From NCBI GenBank assembly GCA_003550325.1, contig QKWP01000051.1, forward strand, positions 540,550 through 604,549: a stretch of DNA of 64,000 nucleotides, given 5' to 3'. Below, one piece after another: positions 52,875 through 63,126 of the stretch (position 1 is its first letter; every line of letters begins with the position of its first letter). This DNA is from Gigaspora rosea (lineage: Eukaryota > Glomeromycota > Glomeromycetes > Diversisporales > Gigasporaceae). Both the position numbers and the translations under genes were made by a program. Under the pieces are notes generated by a model. The model saw nothing but the letters and a program-made list of their open reading frames with translations, did no database searches and had not been told where the DNA came from.

Positions 52875-53579
52875 TAGTGATACGGGCTGACCTCAGCCCA
52901 TCAGCCGGGAGGGCAGGTGGGTCGGCCCTTAACCCACATTTCTGCAGGTCAGCCCGGCCGGTATATAGTTAAATTTTTTTCGTCTGATAGAATTTCATTG
53001 TAGAACTTATAATTATTAGTTAAATCACGCGTAGAACATTCTCAAGTTAGAGCTTGCAGTCGATAACTATCTATCCAACTAAAATCGAATAGTCGACTTT
53101 TCTAGTCGATATTTATAAATTCAACTAGTCAGATTAAAGCACTGATTATCGATTATAAGTTAGTAAACTGTCATATTATCACTTTTATTTCCAACTATGA
53201 GAAAATAACCCGGTAGATCACCGGCCATAAGAGAACCCTCTTATAACCACATATAGATTCACTATATATATGCATCACATGCACTCTTCCTACTATTTGT
53301 AATTTATGTAACATTATATGTATGTATGCTTATGATGTGCTGATCATTATATCGACTAATTAAATGCATCTCCATGTACTGTAATTTTTTAGCAATTGAA
53401 AACTTGCACAAATATTGTAATGTAATTCTGACTATTTTCATATCGAGAAGATCAGATTATAAGACTACTTTTTATTTTGTTTGAAAGTTTTTTAACAATA
53501 TGATCAGCCTGATCGACCGGGCTGATTCATTTTCCGCAGCTGGGTCAGCCCGAGAATTTGGCATCGACCCGTATCACTA
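52875..53579. mobile_element. hAT-type element (705 bp)
   Basis: Ends TAGTGATACGGG and (inverted) CCCGTATCACTA; 8-bp duplication ATCAGAAC / ATCAAAAC (one mismatch). Subterminal GGGCTGA / TCAGCCC repeats. No transposase frame. Confidence 0.8.
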
Positions 53580-53611
53580 ATCAAAACAAATAAATGCTAT
53601 AAGCAGCCGGA

Positions 53612-53861
53612 CCTAACCCTAACCCTAACTACGAGATATAAAACCACAACTACTAACAAAAAAAAAAAATTTCCTAACCCTAACCCTAACCACAAGGCAA
53701 AAAGTGTCTATAAAACCACTACTAACAAAAAAAAATTTTATCTCGTTGTTAGGGTTAGAGTCTAACCCTAACAACGAGGTAAAATTTTTTTTTGTTAGTA
53801 GTGGTTTTATAGACACTTTTTGCCTTGTGGTTAGGGTTAGGGTTAGGAAATTTTTTTTTTT
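53612..53861. repeat. Palindrome with CCCTAA / TTAGGG telomere-like repeats at an assembly gap
   Basis: Short (CCCTAA)2-3 runs at 53612-53640 and 53677-53693 mirror (TTAGGG)2-3 at 53830-53847. The arms pair over about 90 bases around 53755-53765 (TTAGAGTCTAA). The same motif with CCACGAG and TTTTATAGA occurs inside the foldback element near 55318-55380, so it is more likely transposon-derived than a chromosome end. The right arm runs into the gap. Confidence 0.7.
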
Positions 53862-54827
53862 NNNNNNNNNNNNNNNNNNNNNNNNNNNNNNNNNNNNNNN
53901 NNNNNNNNNNNNNNNNNNNNNNNNNNNNNNNNNNNNNNNNNNNNNNNNNNNNNNNNNNNNNNNNNNNNNNNNNNNNNNNNNNNNNNNNNNNNNNNNNNNN
54001 NNNNNNNNNNNNNNNNNNNNNNNNNNNNNNNNNNNNNNNNNNNNNNNNNNNNNNNNNNNNNNNNNNNNNNNNNNNNNNNNNNNNNNNNNNNNNNNNNNNN
54101 NNNNNNNNNNNNNNNNNNNNNNNNNNNNNNNNNNNNNNNNNNNNNNNNNNNNNNNNNNNNNNNNNNNNNNNNNNNNNNNNNNNNNNNNNNNNNNNNNNNN
54201 NNNNNNNNNNNNNNNNNNNNNNNNNNNNNNNNNNNNNNNNNNNNNNNNNNNNNNNNNNNNNNNNNNNNNNNNNNNNNNNNNNNNNNNNNNNNNNNNNNNN
54301 NNNNNNNNNNNNNNNNNNNNNNNNNNNNNNNNNNNNNNNNNNNNNNNNNNNNNNNNNNNNNNNNNNNNNNNNNNNNNNNNNNNNNNNNNNNNNNNNNNNN
54401 NNNNNNNNNNNNNNNNNNNNNNNNNNNNNNNNNNNNNNNNNNNNNNNNNNNNNNNNNNNNNNNNNNNNNNNNNNNNNNNNNNNNNNNNNNNNNNNNNNNN
54501 NNNNNNNNNNNNNNNNNNNNNNNNNNNNNNNNNNNNNNNNNNNNNNNNNNNNNNNNNNNNNNNNNNNNNNNNNNNNNNNNNNNNNNNNNNNNNNNNNNNN
54601 NNNNNNNNNNNNNNNNNNNNNNNNNNNNNNNNNNNNNNNNNNNNNNNNNNNNNNNNNNNNNNNNNNNNNNNNNNNNNNNNNNNNNNNNNNNNNNNNNNNN
54701 NNNNNNNNNNNNNNNNNNNNNNNNNNNNNNNNNNNNNNNNNNNNNNNNNNNNNNNNNNNNNNNNNNNNNNNNNNNNNNNNNNNNNNNNNNNNNNNNNNNN
54801 NNNNNNNNNNNNNNNNNNNNNNNNNNN
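53862..54827. other. Assembly gap (966 N)
   Basis: Unresolved bases, placed where a palindrome begins its second arm, which is a common cause of assembly failure. Confidence 1.
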
Positions 54828-54880
54828 GTACGTACGAAGTTCTTTTTCTCTGATGAATACATTATATAATTAATTAATTA

Positions 54881-55136
54881 AGGCCATTTGAAGTTAATTT
54901 TTCGGTTAACATCACCCCCCAGCTGAAATCTCCCCTATCTCCCCCGAAAACAAACAGCCAATCAAAACACTGAATGACTCTCGCCATTCACCTGATTTAT
55001 ATCAACCAATGAAATTGGCTCATCTTTGTTCATTTTTATATGTTCGTTTCATATGTTCGTTTCATTTTACCCCCTCTCCCCCTCCTGAGAGTCCTGGGAA
55101 AGTGATGTTAACTGAAGAATCAACTTCAAACGGCCT
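54881..55136. mobile_element. MITE, AGGCC-end family, TTAA-flanked (256 bp)
   Basis: AGGCCATTTGAAGTTAAT plus TTTTCGGTTAACATCAC on the left is matched in reverse on the right (GTGATGTTAACTGAAGAATC then AACTTCAAACGGCCTT). The outer bases read TTAA on both sides. Piece 48973-49060 is a sister end. Confidence 0.75.
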
Positions 55137-55183
55137 TAAGTCCAGATCCAATTCCAATAAAGCATGAATATGGTAATTATTCT

Positions 55184-56602
55184 GAACACTTAAAGAAGAG
55201 TGAACCCAGTGATGATCACTAATTGTATTACCCTCGATATAATCACCTGATAATTTTGATTGGATACTTGATTATATATAAAAATGACCTTCTAGCTATA
55301 TCAAAAGTCTACCCAAACCCTAACCCTAACCACGAGTAAAAATATTTTTTGTTGGTGGTTTTATAGAAGCTTTTTGCCTCTAACCGCTTATAGCGTTTGA
55401 TTGTTTTGATTATGTAGTGTCAATTGGTTACATGAGGTTCAGAAATGTTAGGACATGAGGGTCACATGGATTTAAGCATCATCCGATTTGCAAATTTTAC
55501 GTTTTTGATACTCTTGCACTTACTTTTTTGATACTTCTGTATGTACCCCAAAATTACGCTTACTTTTTTGATGCAAATCTGCATATATACATGTGACTTG
55601 TGTTACACAAAGGCCCAGTGTATTGTTTTTGCAAAAATAATTTTTGGTATATACAAGTCTAATTTTGCCCGGCATTAAGATTAATGCTAGTGGGCACTAT
55701 CATAATAATGCCCCCGGCGGGGTTAGACATAATTCTGGCCCACCCTAACCCTAAATCTAGTAGTACCCTAACCCGGCATTAAGCTTAATGCTGGTGGAAC
55801 TATCATGATAATGCCCTGGCGGGGTTAGACATAATTCTGGCCTACTCTAACCCTAAATCTAGGAACCCTAAAAACTAATTGTTCGAAGCAACATCCAACT
55901 ACAGTACATATACTAGATGCATATGTCATGTAACCAGTATATGAACTGTGATTGGATGTTGCTTCGAACAATTAGTTTTTAGAGTTCCTAGATTTAGGGT
56001 TAGAGTGGGCCGGAATTATGTCTAACCCCACCGGGGCATTATCATAATAGTGCCCACCAGCATTAAGCTTAATGCTGGGTTAGGGTACCACTAGATTTAT
56101 GGTTAGGGTGGGCCGGAATTATGTCTAACCCCGCCAGGGGCATTATTATAATAGTGCCCACCAGCATTAAGCTTAATGCCGGGTTAGAGTACTACTAGAT
56201 TTAGGGTTAGGGTGGGCCGGAATTATGTCTAACCCTGCCGGGGGCATTAACTTTATAGTGCCCACCAGCATTAAGCTTAATGCTGGGCAAATTAGACTTA
56301 TGTAATGTTACACAACATTAGCAGCGTGTAACCAAAAATTATTTTTGCAAAACAATGCACTGGGCCTTTGTGTAACACAAGTCACGTGTATATATGCAGA
56401 TCTGCATCAAAAAAGTAAGCGTAATTTTGGGGTACATACAGGAGTATCAAAAAAGAAAGTGCAGAAGTATCAAAAACATAAGATTTGCATCTGATTTATA
56501 AATGTCATCTGATATTTGTTTACAATCTAAAAATATATGTGATTAAATCGAGGGTGATACAATTCGTAATCATCACTGGGTTCACTCTTCTTGAAACTAC
56601 CC
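55184..56602. mobile_element. Foldback element with long inverted repeats (1.42 kb)
   Basis: It is flanked by an exact 9-bp duplication AATTATTCT (55175-55183, 56603-56611). The outer ends (about 60 bases) share AAGAAGAGTGAACCCAGTGA then TGAT..ACCCTCGAT..AATCAC. Inner arms of about 400-500 bases pair across a centre near 55915-55950 (flanked by ACTAATTGTTCGAAGCAACA and its reverse). Each arm contains two to three tandem ~100 bp units with GGCATTAAGCTTAATGC, GGGGTTAGACATAATTCTGG and CCCTAAATCTAG. The 9-bp duplication and ends fit Merlin or Mutator-type movers. No transposase. Confidence 0.8.
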
Positions 56603-56611
56603 AATTATTCT

Positions 56612-56901
56612 TATCCAATATAGTCCTGTCGCGTTTTGTAATTGGATGTACAAAAATGTATACAAATGCATGTTACCCAATTTTTGATGGTGCACTATGT
56701 ATTAATAAAACATCCTCAATCCATACTATACAAACTAAATTATCAGCAAAAATGTTTTTGAAAAAATTTGGCAATGAATTTGATGATAAATCTGTGTTTG
56801 ATATTTTAATAAGATATGGAACATTTAATATAACTTCAACTAATCTATCTGCAAAGTATAGAGCCACTTTACAGATTGATAAGTCTAGTTTTGCTTTGTA
56901 G
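56612..56901 (+). other. Coding-like fragment next to the foldback element
   Basis: After the element, a frame continues with IGCTKMYTNACYPIFDGALC, then LSAKMFLKKFGNEFDDKSVF and IRYGTFNITSTNLSAKYRAT up to a stop at 56899-56901. The compositional quality is better than random, but no family was recognised. It may be the 3' remnant of a host or transposon gene. Confidence 0.25.
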
Positions 56902-56939
56902 CCTGAATGTGTGTCTAATAAACCTAAAAAGGTTATGAC

Positions 56940-57810
56940 TAGTGCTCCGAATCGGGTCGGGTCAACCCGAAACCCGACCCGAAATTTTGGGTCGGGTCGG
57001 GTTTGGGTTAGAAAATTTTGACCCGAAAGTTTCAGGTCAGATCGGGTTCGGGTTGAGAATTAACCTGACCCGACCCAACCCGACGTGACCCAAATTTTTA
57101 TTTAGAATAGCAGTTATCATTTAACTAATCGGGATGAAGGATCAGGTGTAACATGAAATTGAAACGAACCAAGATTTTTTTAAAAAATCGCTTCCAAAAA
57201 TTTTGACTATGAAACTACACTTTTTTTTTAACAAAAAAAATTCGTTGCGAAATTTTGGGTTAGAGAATAAGGGTCTCTAGTTATTGCATTTACCAAACGC
57301 TAATCCTAATCTTAGTCTGGCTGTTATTTGTTTTGTTTAATGTAAAATCAAAACAAACAAAATAATTGGTCTATCAGAGGTGACGCGATAAATAATAATT
57401 TTTTTTTACATCAAAGGTCATGCAATTTTTTATTTTTTTTTTATTTATTATTATTTTTTTTATGTTCACATCTAAGCTTACGCAATTTTTTTTTATGATT
57501 TACATCTAAGATCATGTAATTTTTTTTTATTCACATCTAAGGTCACACAATTTTTTTATTCACATCTAAGGTCACGCATTTTTTTTATATATATATTATT
57601 ATTTACATCTAAGGCTAAAATATTATTTTTTTTAAAACTTTAGCATGTTGGGCTTAAAAACTTGGGTCAGGTTCGAGTTGGGTTAGGTCGGATCAGGGTC
57701 GGGTCGAGTTGAAGTGCTAACCCTAAAGTTTTCAACCTGACCCAACCCGAAATTTCAGGTTGGGTTTGGGTTGGCTATAACCGACCCGAACCGACCCGTT
57801 CGGAGTACTA
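56940..57810. mobile_element. hAT-type element rich in GGGTCGGG / CCCGACCC (871 bp)
   Basis: Ends TAGTGCTCCGAA and (inverted) TTCGGAGTACTA; flanks GTTATGAC / TTCATGAC (six of eight matching). Dense subterminal ACCCGACCC repeats on both sides. An internal array of CATCTAAGGTCA units with T-runs lies at about 57400-57610. No transposase. Confidence 0.75.
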
Positions 57811-58134
57811 TTCATGACAACAAGTTAATATATATTAATAATTTGAAAAAAATTCAAAATTTTTAAAAGATAAGTTTACCAGCCACCCCAAACTGTTTAA
57901 AAATCTTTCAAAATCTTCAACTTATAGAAGGTGGATTTATTATGAGATCAAAATTATCAGGCCCTGATTGGATATATTAAACTGATACACTAAGGCAATT
58001 ATGCCTATTACGAAAAAAATTATTTTTGATAGATTTAAGGGTAGAGGGTATGTAGATCATTTCTATTAATAAATGGGTTACTAAAAATTTTATTTTTAAT
58101 AATAAAAAAAATTTTTATTAAGTAACTATATTAA
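57811..58134. other. Gene-free stretch
   Basis: AT-rich. A phrase GGGTAGAGGGTATGTAGATC (about 58031) recurs inverted near 59165-59190, so an older inverted-repeat element may enclose the hAT insertion at 58143. Confidence 0.4.
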
Positions 58135-58142
58135 ATTTTTAA

Positions 58143-58785
58143 TAGAGGTTGTACCCGAAATAAATTTCAAATTCTGGATAACCCGCCCGTTTACCAGACT
58201 ATTACCGGGTCACAAACCGGATTGTTTTAAAAAATCCGGGTTACCCGGTTGATCCGGTTGACCTGGTTTGTTTAATTGGCTAATGCAAAATTGAGGTAGC
58301 TCTTAAGGGTATGTAATTTTTTTAGAGGTTGCACCCGTTAAAAAATTTAAGCTCCGGGTTTCTCACCGTTTACAACATTATAAACTGGATCATCTTAATA
58401 ATCCGAGTAAACTGTTTTTTTGATTGATTGATGCAAAATCATAAATTCTCTTATATGCATTTTTTTAAAAAACTACGTATAATGATAATGGTAACTGATA
58501 AATTTATTAATTTTTTGTCAGGTGCCCCGAGAATCATGATAATAGCTGTAATATAATCAGTTTATTCTCAAACGGCTAGAGGCCGTCGGAAAATAAACTG
58601 GTTTAAATAATAAAATTTAAAATGACCTCACTCCTAACGGACATACGTACTGTACATACGTTTGTACATCACATTATCATACTTATGGATAATTAATTTG
58701 GGTCACCCGGTTAACGATAGCTATGACCCGGTTGACAGGTGTTAACCGGGTTACCCGGGTAACACTTATACAGGTACAAGCTCTA
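58143..58785. mobile_element. hAT-type element, young copy (643 bp)
   Basis: Ends TAGAGGTTGTACCCG and (inverted) AGGTACAAGCTCTA; exact 8-bp duplication ATTTTTAA (58135-58142, 58786-58793). Nearly identical to 28351-28988. Subterminal GGGTTACCCGG motifs. No transposase. Confidence 0.85.
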
Positions 58786-59225
58786 ATTTTTAAATAAACT
58801 TTGTAGAGGAGGTTTTTCTGATTCTAACGGTGGTCGAAACATTAAAATTGGTCTGGTAAAACATAAGATATAGTTGTTTTTATCTTCGCGACCCTATTTT
58901 ACTTATTGTTTACACGTGATTTGATTGGCCAATTTGTGATCACCCCCGCAGAATAGACCCACCCCCGCAAAAGTTGATACTAAAAAAACTTTATCAAATT
59001 CTATTCAAAATTAATAAAATTTTTAGGATATGTGTAATTTTTTATTACAAACAACTTTACTTAGTACAAAAAATCAATTTATATAGTAAAAAAATTAATT
59101 TTAATATGTAGCAACTTTTAAATTCGTATTAAAAATATTTTTTGTTACTCGTTTACTAATAGAAATGATCTACATACCCTCTACCCTTAAATTAATAAGC
59201 AAAAAAATAAATATATATATATATA

Positions 59226-59628
59226 AGGCCATACAAAATAAATTTCTTGGTTTACATAACCTGGCCGGGTCCAAAAATTGAAAACTATAAATTTTTATTT
59301 TATTTATTTTTTTTTTAATTAGACAATAGAAATGAGGTTAACGGGTCTAGACCCCTTGTGGGGTTGTATTGGAAGAATCCGGTTTAATGTGTCGGAGATG
59401 AATTTTTTTTTGTTTTTATTCATTTCTGGGGGTGGGACCGGGTCGCAAATGAAATGTTTTACGTAACAATTCCATTATGCATAGAATATGCACTTAGTTT
59501 ATTTACAAAATCGTATTTTCTTTTTTGGGTTGTAAAAAAAAATTTTTTAAAAAAAAAAAAATCCGGGTAGCCGGGTCAAAAATTTTATTTTATGTTATAT
59601 AAACCAAGAAATTTATTTTGTATAGCCT
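59226..59628. mobile_element. MITE, AGGCC-end family, diverged member (403 bp)
   Basis: AGGCCATACAAAATAAAT plus TTCTTGGTTTACATAAC is repeated inverted at the right (GTTATATAAACCAAGAAATT then TATTTTGTATAGCCT). It has a T-rich and GGGTC-bearing centre. Confidence 0.7.
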
Positions 59629-59689
59629 AATATTAAATAAATAATAAATTATTACTCATTCAATAAATCCAATTTTTCAATATTACTGA

Positions 59690-62600
59690 TGACCTTTTAA
59701 GATATATGTAACAGTATTATACGATGCCAGTTTTCTAAAGATAACAAACCCATCTGAGACATAAATAACCGAACACTTGTGGGCTAAATATATCAACAAG
59801 ATAATTAATAAATTATAGTAGAAAACCATTTATATTTATGAAATTTACCTTTCAAATTAGAGTTCGAGGTAGCAGGGATGGCTTTGTAACTACAACAATA
59901 ATATAAGTCAGGTTAATTTTAATTAATAAAAGAAAATTTTAATCAAAATTTGTTCATTAATAAGACAATTTACTTTTGATGGTCAAACTTAACATGCTAC
60001 TTTTCTTCAAAAGCTTGCACTTCTATTTCCTTTTGTCTTTGTATTAATTTTTTAACTCCACAATAAGCTCTCCAGCTATCACTTCCAGCTTCAAAAATAT
60101 TATTAACAGTAGGTATTTGATCATTATTGAAACATAAAACTCATTGAATAAAAGATTGATCTTTAGTTCTTTGTTGAGGGGGCATCCATAAATAATGTTA
60201 TGTACCCCCTCATAGTAGCGCTGTACCCCCCCTCTACTATATAAAAAAATTTTTCAAAATCCGTATGTTTATATATAAAATTTTACAAAAACTTGAATAT
60301 ATTATGATCCAGTGGTCCAATCTGGATGATTTTGGTACCATTCGATTCGTCGCTATGACGCGAATCCAATGGTACCAAAATCATTTCATTTTGATTACTG
60401 GATCACGTTTTATTAACGAAATACTATTGATTTTATAGTAATTTTATAAGAAACCATAATAACCAATAGTATTTCGTTAATAAAACGTGACCCAGTGGTC
60501 CAAATCAAATGAAATTGGCACCATTCGAATCCTCTCCTCGAGACGATTCGAATGGTACCAAAATTATTACATAGTGGAAAATCGTTATATTATGGGGGAC
60601 CCCCCCTCAAACATAACGTTATTTATGGATGCCCCCTAATTATAAAGAAAATGTGGAGGAGTTTCTGTTCGTAAATTTGGAAATGATTGTAAAGGGGATA
60701 ATAATTCTGGTTCATGAAAATCTTTATCAATTTCTGGTGATAGAGGATGAACTTTGCTATTATCACCAATAGGTAGTTTATAACACATATGTGATTTCCA
60801 TGAATATTTTCCTGTACTATCACGTATAACAATAATTAAGATGGACATTCTTCAACTTCATCCAATTCTTTTTGAGTATAAGTTTGTGGTATTGGAGTCT
60901 TTAGAGTACCTGGAGTTGAAACAGGAGTTCCTGCTTCAACAGAAGTTTCAAGATTATCAGATGCAGCCAAAGATTGTGAATCTTTATTAATTAACCATAT
61001 TGGATGTTTTGGTATTTCCACAAAACCTATTACAACTCGACCATCAATTAAAAAATATCTAACTAATTCAGGAATAGAATCTACATTTGACTCTGCAATA
61101 TGTGCTTTTGCAAGTAACAAATCATCATTAAAAAGAGTTGAAACTCTACTTGGTCCAATATGATCACTCCATGCAGGAAAATTTCCTAAATGATTTACAA
61201 ATTGAGACATTGCAATTTCTGCAGCAAGTTTAACAGCCATTTCACCCTTTTTCCCATAACGATGTTGTCCACCAACTTGTAAATTGCTTTCCTTATTAGC
61301 TGTAGACATTTTATTATCTCGTGGAGCAAAAAGTTTATTAGGAATTGGTTCTTTACGATTCTTTTTTTATCAAAGGAGAACTTGGTTGGGCATTTTCATT
61401 ATCATTATTTGGAATTATTGAAATTCCTTTACTAATAGTTGAAATTACAGCTTCATAACAATCATAATCACCAACTATCCATTGACCAATAAGTATCCAA
61501 CGCATCATACAATCATAAGCTCTTTCGACTAAATTAAATGTTATCGACTAGTTACATAGTGAAACAACATGGGTTCAATAATGAATAGCAAAAAAGAACA
61601 TACCTATACAAATCACAAAAAAAAAGTTACATAAGAAAATAACGATTAATAAATCCTTACCAATCCGCCATATACACCTGAAAGAATCGTATCAATATAA
61701 CAGCAAAATTTCCAAAACTAATTCCCTAGCACAATTATATAAAAAAAACAATACGAAATTATTAAATCAAATAAAATAAATCATTTAATGAAATGGACAC
61801 AAAATTATTCATACTTTGCTATCTCGTTGGACATATTCATATAACCCAAAAAATCTTTAAAAACATCAAAAGCATATAAAGTTACATCAGAAGAAAGATT
61901 CATAGTCAAAACCTAAAAGTAAAATTAAATAAAATTGAAAATTTTTAAATAATAAATAATACAAATAATGAAATGAAAATTCACACATTTTTTAATAAAA
62001 TTACAAACCTTTTCTTGAATAGATTTTACTAAAAGACTAACTAATCTAGGACAAAATGCAACATCTTCAACCACATAAACATTTATTAAAGTGAAGAAGA
62101 TATCGAAGATTATATGTTGACTTTCTGTTTTTAAAGATTTAAGCAGAAGCTCCAGCATATAAAACTTTAACTAAAATATATAAACAAAGATAAAATAAAC
62201 AAAAAGAAAACAAAAATAAACGAAAAAAACAAAAATAAATGAAAATAAAATATTAATAACAAAATAATAAAAGCTTACAGCCGTGAAAGGTTCAGGTTTC
62301 TTTTCTTTTTTAGAGATATTACCCTCATCTTCAGAATATAATACACGCATTTATAAAAAAAATTAAGATTATCATTATAGAACAATTGAAATTGAAAATA
62401 AAGATAACCAAAAAAATTAAATATAATTTACAAGTTCTATAACTTAAAAGTTCATTAACTATAATTTCATCATCATTACTAACAAGTTTATCACCATTTT
62501 GATGTAAACCAAAATTCCAATTTTCTCTCATAGGAACTTTTTCAAAATGATTTGGTAAACACATAATAGTATATAGCAGCAAGTCTTAAATCTTCTAAAG

Positions 62601-63126
62601 GTACATCAATTTTAAATCCTGGAGCCAATTTTGGTAAAATCATTCTAATTCCAACAACAAAATCAGGTACCATCATTCTTACACCTTCTAATTCAGTATC
62701 AAAAAGTGAAGTTGTACTCATTAATATTGTAGATAAACAAGTATCAATATGTAAACCTTCAATTAAAGCAAGATAAAATTGTGTAACATAATTTCTTAAA
62801 AATTTTTCACGTTTTTGAGGTAAACAAAAAATTTTACAAAGAACACCAAAAGCAACAGCACGACCATTTTGAGTACCGGGATCAGGAAATTTCATCATAC
62901 AAGCTTGAAAAAACCAAGGACCAAACATATTTAATAAAGTATTTCCATCAGGTATAGAAAAAAAAGAACAACTAGTATCTTGAAGAAAATCTTGATGAAA
63001 AGAAGATTCAAAAATATTTTGAAGACTAATTAATTGAAAAGCTTCAATAATTTTACCAATACCAGAAATTGCTAAAGAAAACTTAGAAGAAGGTAAAGTA
63101 CATGGATTATTTATTAAATAAACCAT
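59690..63126 (-). pseudogene. RalGAP-like (RALGAPB/TSC2-type) gene fragment, both ends missing
   Basis: RalGAP subunits form a complex that switches off Ral GTPases; the GAP domain is C-terminal. Pieces in order on the minus strand: 63126-62580 with FDTELEGVRMMVPDFVVGI and DVPLEDLRLAAI; 62580-62432 with IMCLPNHFEKVPMRENWNFG; about 62352-62285 with LYSEDEGNISKKEKKPEPF; 62172-62010 with MLELLLKSLKTESQHIIFDI; 61913-61822 with LSSDVTLYAFDVFKDFLGYM; 61540-61310 with AYDCMMRWILIGQWIVGDYD; 61309-60840 with KLAAEIAMSQFVNHLGNFP and LVRYFLIDGRVVIGFVE; 60835-60650 with DSTGKYSWKSHMCYKLPIG; 60177-60000 with AGSDSWRAYCGVKKLIQRQ; about 59890-59850; and about 59765-59700 with SQMGLLSLENWHRIILL. Introns are short. 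Damage: frame changes near 62575 and 60838, a MITE at 60178-60636 inside coding sequence, and no GAP domain downstream. The 5' side ends abruptly at 63126/63127 against the duplicated FAD-oxidase start. Confidence 0.75.
60178..60636. mobile_element. 459 bp MITE inside the RalGAP-like coding sequence
   Basis: Ends GGGGGCATCCATAAATAA then TGTTATGT, matched in reverse at the right (ACATAACGTTATTTATGGAT then GCCCCC). On the minus strand, coding phrases meet across it (PPHFLYN on one side, QQRTKDQSF on the other), so it inserted into an exon. It contains two GTGGTCC..ATTCGA hairpins and a third large hairpin (GTTTTATTAACGAAATACTA and its reverse). The flanks TGA / TAA give no clear duplication. 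Confidence 0.8.

Noticed and set aside
53612-53861. A telomere or subtelomere
   Set aside because: Only two to three CCCTAA units per run, in palindromic arrangement, and shared with a dispersed foldback element.
53704-54873. Long open frames of 339-389 codons
   Set aside because: They consist almost entirely of unresolved bases in the assembly gap.
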